Position numbers and translations under genes: made by a program. DNA of 38,680 bases from Paludibacteraceae bacterium (lineage in GTDB: Bacteria > Bacteroidota > Bacteroidia > Bacteroidales > Paludibacteraceae), in NCBI GenBank assembly GCA_016283095.1, contig JAEEMG010000091.1, forward strand, positions 1-38,680. The letters run 5' to 3'. A model generated the notes under the pieces. That model was not told where the DNA came from and searched no databases. It saw only the letters and a program-made list of their open reading frames with translations. Shown one piece after another: positions 1 through 7,208 of the stretch. Positions within the stretch are counted from its first letter, which is position 1; every line of letters starts with the position of its first letter.

Positions 1-811
1 CGTGCAAATCATCCTCCTCGCCCAACTCTTTATATGCGTTACGGCCCACCAACCAGTTGCAGCACATGACAGTGTTGCTCTTGTAAGTGTCGCCACCCGC
101 ATGGTCGGCGCTAGTGAACAACTCAACCACATCATCAGGCTGATCCAAGTCAGCGAAATCGGTGAACAACATCACCTTATTTGAATTGGCGATCTTCGAC
201 CATTTGTCGAGCACCTTGTTAGAGCCAAGATAACCTGGAACGACAAGCAATCCATAGTTGTTGCGGAGGTCAAGTCGGTCGTAATTCTTCTTCAACTCCT
301 CCTCAACGTGATCAATAAAACGGCTGTTGTCAAGATCCTTCAGTTGCTCCATAGAAGCATTCATCACAGAGACGTTGCTAAGCTTAGACTCCTCTGTGTT
401 CTTATAAAACAGTTGAATGGCGCGATACGACTGCTCCAAATCCTTTACAGCCTCCACTGCCGCCAATTGGTTTTTTGCCAAAAGACTTCCAACTGTCGAA
501 ATCTTTGTTTCGCACTGTTCAAGCATCTCTGAGATATTCTTGCTATTTGAAAGCATGTCTATCCAAAGATCTATTTTACCTGCCAAATCCTTTCTTTCAC
601 CCTTCTTTTGTTCTTCAACGAGGAACATCTTCTTACGAGCCTTACGCTCCGGATTCATATTTTGGACACCATCGATTATGTTCTCTAGGAATGAAAATCC
701 ACCATAACGAGCCAACGCTCCCAACGATGCCTCCAAAGATTTTCCAGCACCTGCGTTCTCCTTGAGCTCAGCTGCTTTCGTTTGAATCTCTTGTGCTTGA
801 ATATCAGCCAT
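1..811 (-). CDS. tssC: TssC, T6SS contractile sheath large subunit (5' part, cut by window edge)
   Basis: The frame is open from an ATG at 811 to the left edge, giving about 270 N-terminal residues (start MADIQAQEIQTKAAELKENA). TssC pairs with TssB to form the sheath that contracts around the Hcp tube. The visible part has the expected N-terminal helices, then stretches such as LFTDFADLDQPDDVVELF and VMCCNWLVGRNAYKELGE, which resemble the conserved TssC core. The gene lies 20 nt downstream of tssB, the usual order and tight spacing of a two-gene sheath operon. Its C-terminal half is outside the window. The identification rests on gene order plus sequence character; an alternative is unlikely. 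Confidence 0.88.
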   Translation of the reverse strand, partial: MADIQAQEIQTKAAELKENAGAGKSLEASLGALARYGGFSFLENIIDGVQNMNPERKARKKMFLVEEQKKGERKDLAGKIDLWIDMLSNSKNISEMLEQCETKISTVGSLLAKNQLAAVEAVKDLEQSYRAIQLFYKNTEESKLSNVSVMNASMEQLKDLDNSRFIDHVEEELKKNYDRLDLRNNYGLLVVPGYLGSNKVLDKWSKIANSNKVMLFTDFADLDQPDDVVELFTSADHAGGDTYKSNTVMCCNWLVGRNAYKELGEEDDLH

Positions 812-831
812 ATATGTAATTTTAGATATAA

Positions 832-1287
832 TTAGATTCCTGACTCTTTGAGCTCTTCTCTTAGTTTAGTAAGAGCATCAATCATACCTTGACGAGACTC
901 TTCGTTCTCCAAAGCTTTCTGAAGCACTTTGTTAGTACGAAGTTGCTTGACCAATTTCTCGTAAAATTCCTGTTCCAAAGACAATCCTTTCAAGAAATCG
1001 CTGTGTTCTGTCATCTGTTTTACTTGGAAATCAGCAGTGTTTGAGAATTTGAAATTCTCCTTGACAGACTCACCGTCAACTGTTTCAAACTCCACATCCA
1101 CATTAGGCTGGAATTTCGCATATACATCATCGATTGTCTTCAAGCCCTCTACAGTCTCAGGAGCAATAGGATCCTCATCTGTAAGTTTGCCTACAAACAA
1201 AGTACGATTCTGTGGTATGTTGCCGATAGCTTCAGAAGCTTCTACTGGTCTTTCATTACCACCAATTTCATAGTTTAATATACCCAT
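832..1287 (-). CDS. tssB: TssB, T6SS contractile sheath small subunit
   Basis: This 151-residue protein starts MGILNYEIGGNERPVEASEA and is the small sheath subunit that wraps the Hcp tube together with TssC. Family features visible are NRTLFVGKLTDEDPI near residues 28-42, a strand-rich middle (VDVEFETVDGESVKENFKF) and a helical C-terminus (LEQEFYEKLVKQLRTNKVLQ) that in the family inserts into TssC. The length fits TssB (about 150-170). It is followed after 20 nt by tssC and has a possible promoter of its own, TAGATTTG at 1307-1314. It is separated from the upstream hcp by a terminator, so it is probably expressed apart from hcp. Confidence 0.93.
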   Translation of the reverse strand: MGILNYEIGGNERPVEASEAIGNIPQNRTLFVGKLTDEDPIAPETVEGLKTIDDVYAKFQPNVDVEFETVDGESVKENFKFSNTADFQVKQMTEHSDFLKGLSLEQEFYEKLVKQLRTNKVLQKALENEESRQGMIDALTKLREELKESGI

Positions 1288-1306
1288 CTCAAGTTTAATA
1301 AAGTTC

Positions 1307-1335
1307 CAAATCTAAAGAATAGCTCCGCATTAAAA
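1307..1335 (-). promoter_or_regulatory. Possible tssBC promoter
   Basis: On the minus strand TAGATTTG (1307-1314) matches the Bacteroidetes -7 consensus TAnnTTTG. About 17-20 bp upstream there is only TTTTA (1331-1335) instead of the -33 TTTG. The leader to tssB would be only about 13-20 nt. The hcp terminator just upstream argues that tssB needs its own promoter, but this match is weak on its -33 side. Confidence 0.35.
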
Positions 1336-1505
1336 TATGACTGATTTTTTGTATGAACACTTCACCCGACAACCATAGGTCACATACTATTCATTTATGT
1401 TTCCCGACAGTTCGTTTACCAGGACTAACTGAAGTGGAGGGCATCTAGACTGTCAAATTGCGACTCTTGCCTATCCTGTCTTCAATCATAAACTATGACA
1501 GAGCA

Positions 1506-1548
1506 CAAAACAAAAGGAGAAAGGCTTTTAAAATTTAAAGCCTTCCCC
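1506..1548 (-). terminator. Rho-independent terminator after hcp1
   Basis: Read on the minus strand, an 8-bp perfect stem AAGGCTTT/AAAGCCTT (1537-1544 with 1521-1528) is extended by four G-C or G-U pairs (1545-1548 with 1517-1520). It encloses an 8-nt AT-rich loop and is followed by TTTTGTTTTG. It lies 12 nt past the hcp1 stop. This would keep abundant hcp transcripts from running into tssBC. Confidence 0.8.
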
Positions 1549-1560
1549 TTATTTTTTTGA

Positions 1561-1953
1561 TTAAGCCTTTGGCCAGTTCTCCTCGTATTCTGCGCCACCG
1601 ATCTTGATGATCTGAGCAGAAATTGTGATACTGATTGACATAGGAGCTGTTCCTACGATGTCAATACCCTCGGCAAACTCGATGATGTAAGCGTTCTCGA
1701 AAGAAAGCTCCTTCATCTTGCCTTCCTCATCACCTTTCTTGAACACAATGCTACCATTGAATGGCTTGAACTGGTTAACCATTGTCTCCAAAATAGTAGT
1801 GTCCTCAGTTGACTCTACTCTAACTGTGATTCTACCTCCATAAATGTTGGAAGATGGACGACCCTTAGAGTCAACATCGCGCTTAAGGGAATAATTGCAG
1901 TCGAGTACATCGTACTCCTTACCGCCTAGATTTAAAGTGGATCTAAAAGCCAT
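1561..1953 (-). CDS. tssD: Hcp1/TssD, T6SS tube protein
   Basis: This 130-residue protein (MAFRSTLNLGGKEYDVLDCN) is the Bacteroidetes Hcp/TssD type, which stacks as hexameric rings into the inner tube pushed out by sheath contraction. Visible family features are the N-terminal strand with a YxVLDCxYSLKRDVDSKGRPSS turn, the GGRITVRVES strand, a central helix (ILETMVNQF) and a C-terminus ending EYEENWPKA. It is monocistronic, with a strong promoter at 2058-2089 and a terminator at 1506-1548, as expected for the most abundant T6SS component. Two divergent relatives lie at 8711-9519 and share its promoter. Among the three this is probably the main tube protein. Confidence 0.95.
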   Translation of the reverse strand: MAFRSTLNLGGKEYDVLDCNYSLKRDVDSKGRPSSNIYGGRITVRVESTEDTTILETMVNQFKPFNGSIVFKKGDEEGKMKELSFENAYIIEFAEGIDIVGTAPMSISITISAQIIKIGGAEYEENWPKA

Positions 1954-1981
1954 AACTTTAAAATTTTAAAAATTAATAACT

Positions 1982-1998
1982 AAACATACGACACATTC
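1982..1998 (-). promoter_or_regulatory. Conserved 5' leader element of hcp1
   Basis: The 17 nt reading GAATGTGTCGTATGTTT on the minus strand lie in the untranslated leader about 30 nt before the hcp1 start. The same 17 nt occur at 9553-9569 before hcp2. Both sit between the matched promoters and the start codons, so the leader as well as the promoter has been kept. Role unknown; it could affect mRNA stability or translation. Confidence 0.45.
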
Positions 1999-2057
1999 GT
2001 AAAAAAACTAACCTAACAAGCAGATAGTTTTTTTTCTATTACCGTAATTGTTTGATG

Positions 2058-2089
2058 CAAAGATAACGACCGTTTATTTGTTATCCAAA
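2058..2089 (-). promoter_or_regulatory. hcp1 promoter, Bacteroidetes sigma type
   Basis: On the minus strand a -33 TTTG (2086-2089) is followed by a 20-bp spacer and a -7 TATCTTTG (2058-2065), matching the TTTG/TAnnTTTG consensus of the Bacteroidetes primary sigma factor. The start site would be near 2050, giving a leader of about 100 nt. The element and roughly 55 bp upstream are nearly identical to the hcp2 promoter at 9622-9653. Confidence 0.75.
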
Positions 2090-2279
2090 CAAATTCGATA
2101 TGAATTTTCATTGTCTTAATGTATTTTAACACAAAAAATCGGATTGCATTAAAAAACAGTCTGTTAACTCGGATGAACATTGTACCGTCGATACAAAGGC
2201 AAAATTGAATCCGATTAAAAATCATCAATTTATCATTTCACTAGGCTTTCTCTTCCCTATCGTTATTTAGTGCAAGAGT

Positions 2280-2735
2280 TCATTCAAATCTAAGATACCC
2301 ATATTCTTTCGCAAGATATGAAAGAATATAGACAGGACCTATTATAATCAGAAAATACAATAACAATTTTATCAAAGATGGAATTCTATCATATATGTTT
2401 TTCCACCATAACGGAAATTTATAATTATGTTGTTCCAGATAAGTTTCTACCCGTACGCCTAAAACTCCCAAAATAGCACACAATATAATAAGCGTCAAAA
2501 ATCCATGCCCCATCAACAAGATTTTCTTAAAGACCGAAATTTCTGCAAATGCATATAAAAAGCCATCAAAGCAAAGAAGATTGACTAATGTATGCAATGC
2601 AACAATTATGCTTGATGTTACTGCCGCATTATTTTTCGTCTCGTTTGGATAAACTTGTTTTCGCTTTATAAATGACACAATATTTGTCCAAAGAGAAAAA
2701 TAAAAATTATAGAGGAACAGATATATCATAATCAC
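2280..2735 (-). CDS. Small multi-pass membrane protein, distant member of the adjacent array
   Basis: This 151-residue protein is mostly hydrophobic. It has a short N-terminal hydrophobic stretch, then segments near residues 40-65, 72-94 and 118-142. Between the last two is EQHNYKFPLWWKN, which sits where the neighbouring family has its YxxMMPIWKNETES loop. It may therefore be a far-diverged member of the three-TM family at 2918-7188, and it is the last gene of that array before hcp1. An immunity function is inferred only from position and topology. I do not recognise a named family. Confidence 0.6.
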   Translation of the reverse strand: MIMIYLFLYNFYFSLWTNIVSFIKRKQVYPNETKNNAAVTSSIIVALHTLVNLLCFDGFLYAFAEISVFKKILLMGHGFLTLIILCAILGVLGVRVETYLEQHNYKFPLWWKNIYDRIPSLIKLLLYFLIIIGPVYILSYLAKEYGYLRFE

Positions 2736-2917
2736 ACCACTTTTTACTCTGTCACGTATCCTCTGAATTAAAACAAGTCTAACAAGTCAAGATTCAACAC
2801 ACTACAGAAATAAACAACCGACAATTGGCATCGCTAATTTTAAACGATATTTATTTCAGATACGAAATCATCATCACAACGAACCGTCTTATATCTTTAT
2901 AAGACTTATTATTTATA

Positions 2918-3463
2918 TCATTCCTGATTTATCTGCCAGAGGTCAGACTCATCTATTCCTTCCAAATCAATTGGTTTCACAGTCTCAAATGATTCTTGCT
3001 TATACTCGACTCTTGTTTCTTTATTTTCTGCCGGAAAATAAGTTTTCAGAAAGCATAGAAGCGGATAAAAAGAAGCGAATGGGAAAATACACACAAATAA
3101 AAGTATCCACCAATTCTTTCGACGCTGGGATTCCGTCTCATTTTTCCATATTGGCATCATCTCATAATATCTGTTCATTCGTGGTTTTTCCAATCTATAG
3201 ATCAGATATATAAATGGAGACGTCATGACTACCAAACCTAACCTGGTATACTTTTCCATCGCTTCTGTTAAAGATCCTAAAATACAACCATCAAATACTA
3301 TAACATCCAATGGAAATATAACGAACATTAAAATATACAACACTTCAATTGCCGAAACACACATATGGGAATAGAATTTCGGATCGCCATATTTCTCATA
3401 ATATTGATATGAACGATAAAAAAAATATGGCAAAATATGTTTTATTTTTGAAAACATGTTCAT
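2918..3463 (-). CDS. Three-TM putative immunity protein, long type (A3)
   Basis: This 181-residue member of the local family starts MNMFSKIKHILPYFFYRSYQYYEKYGD. It has TM segments near residues 36-58 and 73-92, the cytoplasmic motif YYEMMPIWKNETESQRRKN, TM3 near 118-138, and an acidic C-terminal tail ending DLEGIDESDLWQINQE. It shares the long-type features (EKY, LDVIVFD, RLEKPRMNRYYEMMPIW) with the genes at 5044 and 6577. Its tail is intact but differs in sequence from that of 6577. It overlaps nothing and lies 3 nt after its upstream neighbour. The position downstream of an Hcp-linked effector suggests an inner-membrane immunity protein; this is inference. Confidence 0.72.
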   Translation of the reverse strand: MNMFSKIKHILPYFFYRSYQYYEKYGDPKFYSHMCVSAIEVLYILMFVIFPLDVIVFDGCILGSLTEAMEKYTRLGLVVMTSPFIYLIYRLEKPRMNRYYEMMPIWKNETESQRRKNWWILLFVCIFPFASFYPLLCFLKTYFPAENKETRVEYKQESFETVKPIDLEGIDESDLWQINQE

Positions 3464-3466
3464 TTT

Positions 3467-3862
3467 TTACATCACAATAGAGAATTTCATCGAAATCAGA
3501 ATAATCGGAACATACAAAATCAAAGGAATAGCACAAAACAATACCAAATACCAAAATTTGACTCTCCTTTGTGATTCCGTCTCATTTTTCCAAAGAATAA
3601 CCATTTCTTTATATTTTTTATATTTCATGAAATCCAATGCTAATATAATACCTATCACAATAGGAATAATGAAAAAGATAGGATTGTCAAAAAAAATAAC
3701 ATTTATCGGCAGTAAAAAAAAAGTAAAAACAAAAACTGTTTTAATGGTACATACTAACAAAAATGCACGTAATTCGGGCTTTCTGTCCCTTGCCGTCTTG
3801 TACATACTTTGATACAAACGATAGTACAGATATGGAAATATATGTCGGATTCTTGTTAACAT
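3467..3862 (-). CDS. Three-TM putative immunity protein, short type (B4)
   Basis: The start is taken at 3862 because MLTRIRHIFPYLYYRLYQ matches the paralogues; an in-frame start at 3883 would add seven residues. The 131-residue protein has TM segments near residues 31-53 and 58-78, the loop motif KYKEMVILWKNETESQRR, and TM3 near 101-124 ending at the C-terminus. It lacks the acidic tail of the long type. Its N-terminal half (MYKTARDRKPELRAFLLVC) is almost identical to that of the gene at 3953, so these two are recent duplicates that differ mainly in the TM1-TM2 region. The stop lies 3 nt before the next gene. Confidence 0.72.
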   Translation of the reverse strand: MLTRIRHIFPYLYYRLYQSMYKTARDRKPELRAFLLVCTIKTVFVFTFFLLPINVIFFDNPIFFIIPIVIGIILALDFMKYKKYKEMVILWKNETESQRRVKFWYLVLFCAIPLILYVPIILISMKFSIVM

Positions 3863-3952
3863 ATTCTTTTTATTCAGTATCAACCATGATTTCTAAGAAG
3901 CTTCTCATTTCTGAGCAATCAAATCACAAGACGTTTTATCAGTATTTGTTGT

Positions 3953-4351
3953 CTATTTGATTAACGAAAAATACCTCATAATCAAGATGATTGGAAGGTG
4001 CGCTAATAATGAATATACACAAAATAGGATTAGAAATATCAACTTTTTTTGTCTTGTTGATTCTGATTCTTCTTTCCAAAGTGCCATCATTTCTTTATAT
4101 TTTTCATGTGTACTTCTATCTAATGCAAATAGAAACGTTGCAGCAAAATATACCAAGAAGACAACAAGTATATTGAGTCCAATGACACATAACGGCAAAA
4201 GTAACAAGGTGAAAATATATGTTGCTTTAATTACGCAGACAAACAAAAATGCACGTAATTCAGGCTTTCTATCCCTTGCCGTCTTGTACATACTTTGATA
4301 CAAACGATAGTACAGATATGGAAATATATGTCGGATTCTAGTTATAATCAT
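3953..4351 (-). CDS. Three-TM putative immunity protein, short type (B3)
   Basis: This 132-residue paralogue starts MIITRIRHIFPYLYYRLYQS and shares the ARDRKPELRAFLFVC segment with the gene at 3467. The loop motif has drifted to YKEMMALWKEESESTRQKK, so the usual NETESQRR is only partly kept. There are three hydrophobic segments near 37-58, 62-82 and 104-126. The sequence between its stop and the gene at 3467 matches the region after the gene at 5576 (about 5505-5600), showing that the duplicated unit includes flanking DNA. Function is inferred as immunity from position. Confidence 0.7.
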   Translation of the reverse strand: MIITRIRHIFPYLYYRLYQSMYKTARDRKPELRAFLFVCVIKATYIFTLLLLPLCVIGLNILVVFLVYFAATFLFALDRSTHEKYKEMMALWKEESESTRQKKLIFLILFCVYSLLAHLPIILIMRYFSLIK

Positions 4352-4450
4352 GCATACATCTATAGATTCTTATTTGATTGCAATTTTTCTTGATTGAATT
4401 ATCACTTTCAATCTACTCAAGTAACAATATCTTATAGATATAAGCACAAT

Positions 4451-4861
4451 TCAAATCAGAGAAAACAGTTTCATTAAAACAATAACAGGAATTACAGAAA
4501 ACATAGCGAATAAACAAAAAAATATTAAAAATATACCCTTGACTCGCCTTTGAGATTCCGTCTCGTGTTTCCAAAGAGGAAACATTTCTTTATATTTTTG
4601 ATGTGTGCTCTTACGTAAGATCAAGATCAAGACTATTATAAATGAAGATAAAAAAACAATAGTACTATCATATAAAGCACGAATAGGCATACATACCAAA
4701 GAAATATAAAACGAAGTTTTTATTAGGCAAACAAATCCAAAAGCACGTAATTCCGGATTCCAATCCAATTCTGGATAGGCTTCTCTTCCTCCAAATTTGT
4801 ACATACATTGATAACAACGATAATAGAGATACGGAAATATATGTCGGATTCTACTCAACAT
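4451..4861 (-). CDS. Three-TM putative immunity protein, short type (B2)
   Basis: The start is placed at 4861 (MLSRIRHIFPYLYYRCYQCM), which aligns with the paralogues; the frame is open to an ATG at 4879. The 136-residue protein has an insertion (KFGGREAYPELDWN) relative to other short-type members before PELRAFGFVC, three hydrophobic segments, and the motif KYKEMFPLWKHETESQRRV. Among the short types it is the most divergent in TM1-TM2 (IKTSFYISLVCMPIRALYDS). Sequence past its stop is an AT-rich spacer. Probable inner-membrane immunity protein, by context. Confidence 0.7.
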   Translation of the reverse strand: MLSRIRHIFPYLYYRCYQCMYKFGGREAYPELDWNPELRAFGFVCLIKTSFYISLVCMPIRALYDSTIVFLSSFIIVLILILRKSTHQKYKEMFPLWKHETESQRRVKGIFLIFFCLFAMFSVIPVIVLMKLFSLI

Positions 4862-4927
4862 GTCAATTTTTTCGATCATACAAATTGTTGTTTTAAAATT
4901 ACATTTCAGACAACATAATGAGACATT

Positions 4928-5043
4928 TTATTGTTCGTCTTCCTCCACAACTTGTATTTATTTCTCGCCTCTTTTTATACCCCAAAATTTCGAATCATCT
5001 ATATCGTCCAAAACAAAAAGACTCCTACATCCAGTGATCAGCT
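4928..5043 (-). pseudogene. Decayed C-terminal tail of the long-type protein A2
   Basis: Just past the stop of the gene at 5044, the minus strand still encodes LDDIDDSKFWGIKRGEK, then TAA, then IQVVEEDEQ and a stop. This aligns residue by residue with the tail of the gene at 6577 (LEEIDDSKFWGIKKGEKEIQVVEDGEKQ). The TAA stands where that copy has GAA. The tail was therefore lost by an upstream stop and then acquired a second nonsense change. Confidence 0.75.
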
Positions 5044-5484
5044 TTACGCTGGGAAATATGATTTCAAAAAGCAAAGAAGTGGATAAAAAGAAGCGAATGG
5101 GAAAATACACACAAAGAAAAGTATCCTCCATTTCTTTCTTCTCTGCGACTCCGTCTCATTTTTCCATATTGGCATCATCTCATAATATCTGTTCATTCGT
5201 GGCTTTTCCAATCTATAGATCAGATATCCAATAGGAGACGTCATAACCACCAAACCTAGCCTTGTATACTTTTCAGTGGCTTCACTTAACATTTGCCCCA
5301 AGCCACGATCAAATACCATGACATCTAATGGATAAACAACAAAAGTAATCAAATACAACAATTCTATCGCAGACAACCACAGGTGAGCTGAAATATCCGA
5401 ATCTCCTTCATTTTCATACTTCTCATAAAATTGATAAGTACGATAATAAAGATATGGCAAAATGTGTCTGATTCTCGTTAACAT
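5044..5484 (-). CDS. Three-TM putative immunity protein, long type, tail lost (A2)
   Basis: This 146-residue protein starts MLTRIRHILPYLYYRTYQFY and is close to the N-terminal 150 residues of the gene at 6577 (shared ENEGDSDISAHLWLS, FVVYPLDVMVFD, RLEKPRMNRYYEMMPIWKN). It stops right after TM3 at FLKSYFPA, where the long-type relatives continue into an acidic cytoplasmic tail. The lost tail is still visible at 4928-5043. The three TM segments and loop motif are intact, so the shortened protein may still work; the short-type members also lack a tail. Immunity role is inferred. Confidence 0.7.
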   Translation of the reverse strand: MLTRIRHILPYLYYRTYQFYEKYENEGDSDISAHLWLSAIELLYLITFVVYPLDVMVFDRGLGQMLSEATEKYTRLGLVVMTSPIGYLIYRLEKPRMNRYYEMMPIWKNETESQRRKKWRILFFVCIFPFASFYPLLCFLKSYFPA

Positions 5485-5575
5485 ATTCTTTTATTCTGTA
5501 TCAACCAAGATTTTTAAGACGCTCCTCATTTCTAAACAATCAAATTACAAGACGTTTTATCTGTATATTTGCTGT

Positions 5576-5977
5576 CTATTTAATTAACGAAAAATATCTC
5601 AGAATCAAAATGATTGGAATATAAGAAAAATAAGGACATACACAAAACAAAATCAAATACCAAAATTTGACTCGCCTTTGAGATTCCGTCTCATTTTTCC
5701 ATATTGGCATCATTTTATGATATTTTTTTCGTGTATTTTTGGAAAAGAATAAAATGATGGGTAATATGAGAGGGAAAAGAAACACTATAGGATTATCAAA
5801 AAGAACCGCATTTAAAGGCAGCAAAAAAAATGAGAAAACATACATTGTTTTAATTACACAAACAATTCCAAACGCTCGTAAATCAGGTCGTCTGTCTCTT
5901 TCAGTTTTGTACATGTTTTGATACAAACGATAATACAGATATGGAAATATATGTCGGATTCTTGTTAAAATATTCAT
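5576..5977 (-). CDS. Three-TM putative immunity protein, short type (B1)
   Basis: The start is taken at 5977 (MNILTRIRHIFPYLYYRLYQ); an ATG at 5989 is also in frame. The 133-residue protein has the MYKTERDRRPDLRAFGIVC segment, TM1 and TM2 around residues 33-80, the motif KYHKMMPIWKNETESQRRV and a final TM segment. It ends FSLIK, like the gene at 3953, and the DNA past both stops is alike. It is preceded by the relic tail at 6042-6083. Same family and inferred role as its neighbours. Confidence 0.7.
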   Translation of the reverse strand: MNILTRIRHIFPYLYYRLYQNMYKTERDRRPDLRAFGIVCVIKTMYVFSFFLLPLNAVLFDNPIVFLFPLILPIILFFSKNTRKKYHKMMPIWKNETESQRRVKFWYLILFCVCPYFSYIPIILILRYFSLIK

Positions 5978-6041
5978 CTTACACGTCATACATATTGCTG
6001 ATTGAAATCACATTTCATATAAGACACCATCATGAGACATT

Positions 6042-6083
6042 TTATTGTTCTCCTTCCTCCACCACTTGTGTTTCTTTCTTCTT
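6042..6083 (-). pseudogene. Relic of a lost long-type paralogue tail
   Basis: The minus strand here reads KKKETQVVEEGEQ followed by TAA, matching the last residues of the long-type tails (EKEIQVVEDGEKQ at 6577 and IQVVEEDEQ at 4928). The flanking DNA (ATGTCTCAT after the stop) is also shared with 4910-4930. No body of such a gene remains upstream, so an extra long-type copy has been deleted or replaced here. Confidence 0.6.
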
Positions 6084-6127
6084 ATAATCATCAATTTGGA
6101 TACAGAACACAATAAATTAACAGTCAA

Positions 6128-6508
6128 TTATATTTCTCGAATTAAATAGAAAGAAAAAGCTAACAAAATAATATGAAGAACAAAAAATAGGAATATCAAT
6201 ATTCCATTTCTCTTCATTTTTGCTTGATCTCGTCCCCATTTGACATCTAATTCCTTAAAATTTAAATTATCAAAACATCTATTTGTAATCCAATTTATAC
6301 CTAAAAACAAAACAACAAGAAATATTATCATATATGTGGAAGGAATGCCTATATTCGGAAAAAGATAACGAAATAATGCTAACAAAACACAAAACTCTAT
6401 TCCTACCAAACATACAACAACACCTTGTGCCTTAGAATGTTCCGCACCAGGAAGAATATTATTTCTTTGGTAAAACTTCACCAACATATAATATATATAT
6501 TTATACAT
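6128..6508 (-). CDS. Three-TM membrane protein, divergent array member
   Basis: This 126-residue protein starts MYKYIYYMLVKFYQRNNILP. Hydrophobic segments lie near residues 29-49, 56-74 and 99-122. Between TM2 and TM3 is FKELDVKWGRDQAKMKRNG, at the place and with the spacing of the YKEMMxxWKNETESxRR motif of its neighbours, with W kept and charged residues after it. I read it as a distant member of the same family. It lies between two clear members within a run of co-directional genes. Function is inferred from location only. Confidence 0.65.
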   Translation of the reverse strand: MYKYIYYMLVKFYQRNNILPGAEHSKAQGVVVCLVGIEFCVLLALFRYLFPNIGIPSTYMIIFLVVLFLGINWITNRCFDNLNFKELDVKWGRDQAKMKRNGILIFLFFVLHIILLAFSFYLIREI

Positions 6509-6576
6509 ACTCTAGCAAGAAATAAATAAAGGTCCCATCTTGGATTAGACATCATGTTCGCAAGTATGAGCTATAC

Positions 6577-7188
6577 TTACTGTTTTTCTCCGTCCTCCAC
6601 CACTTGTATTTCTTTCTCTCCTTTTTTTATTCCCCAAAATTTAGAATCATCGATTTCTTCCAAAATCAATTGTTTTTTAGGAGTCTTATCCACATGATTG
6701 TTCTGAATCAGATCTTCTGCATCAATCGTATACTCAAAATCCGCGTCTGAAGGTAAATTATCTAATGCTTTTATCACAGGATAAAATGAGATAAGCGGGA
6801 AAATACATACTAAGAGTAATATCCACCATTTCTTTCGTCTCTGGGATTCTGTCTCATTTTTCCATATAGGCATCATCTCATAATATCTTTTCATTCGTGG
6901 TTTTTCCAATCTATAGAGCAGATATCCAATAGGAGCAATCATAAGAATAACACCTAAACGTGTATACCTTTCTGTAGCTTCTCTTAGCATCTGTCCCAAG
7001 CCATGATCAAATACAATGACATCTAATGGATAAACCACAAAAGTAATCAAATAGAACATTTCTATTACAGACAGCCACATGTGAGCTGAGATATCCGAAT
7101 CCCCTTCATTTTCATGCTTCTCATAAAACTGATAAGTACGATAATAGAGATATGGCAAAATGTGTTTTATTTTTGTCAGAATATCCAT
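6577..7188 (-). CDS. Three-TM putative cognate immunity protein, long type (A1)
   Basis: The start is taken at 7188 (MDILTKIKHILPYLYYRTYQ), matching the paralogues; an upstream in-frame ATG at 7242 would overlap the effector gene. The 203-residue protein has two TM segments, the motif RYYEMMPIWKNETESQRRKK, a third TM segment, and a long charged cytoplasmic tail with LILEEIDDSKFWGIKKGEK ending VVEDGEKQ. It is the first gene after the putative effector (20 nt gap), the usual place for the cognate immunity gene. It is the most complete member, so it may be the ancestor of the array. It probably protects the inner membrane; this is inference. Confidence 0.75.
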   Translation of the reverse strand: MDILTKIKHILPYLYYRTYQFYEKHENEGDSDISAHMWLSVIEMFYLITFVVYPLDVIVFDHGLGQMLREATERYTRLGVILMIAPIGYLLYRLEKPRMKRYYEMMPIWKNETESQRRKKWWILLLVCIFPLISFYPVIKALDNLPSDADFEYTIDAEDLIQNNHVDKTPKKQLILEEIDDSKFWGIKKGEKEIQVVEDGEKQ

Positions 7189-7208
7189 CATTGAGTTCCG
7201 ATAAATCA

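Noticed and set aside
1288-1505. Possible small RNA between tssB and the hcp1 terminator
   Set aside because: The stretch has mixed composition but I see no stable hairpin with a U tract and no second promoter, so nothing supports an RNA gene.
2013-2228. A 71-codon minus-strand open frame upstream of hcp1
   Set aside because: It covers the hcp1 promoter and upstream block, which is conserved as DNA with the hcp2 promoter, where the frame is not kept. The protein is basic and aromatic without structure.
2918-7188. The membrane-protein array as an efflux or signalling operon
   Set aside because: No ATPase, kinase or transporter signature is present in any member, and the genes are near-copies of one another directly behind an Hcp-effector unit.
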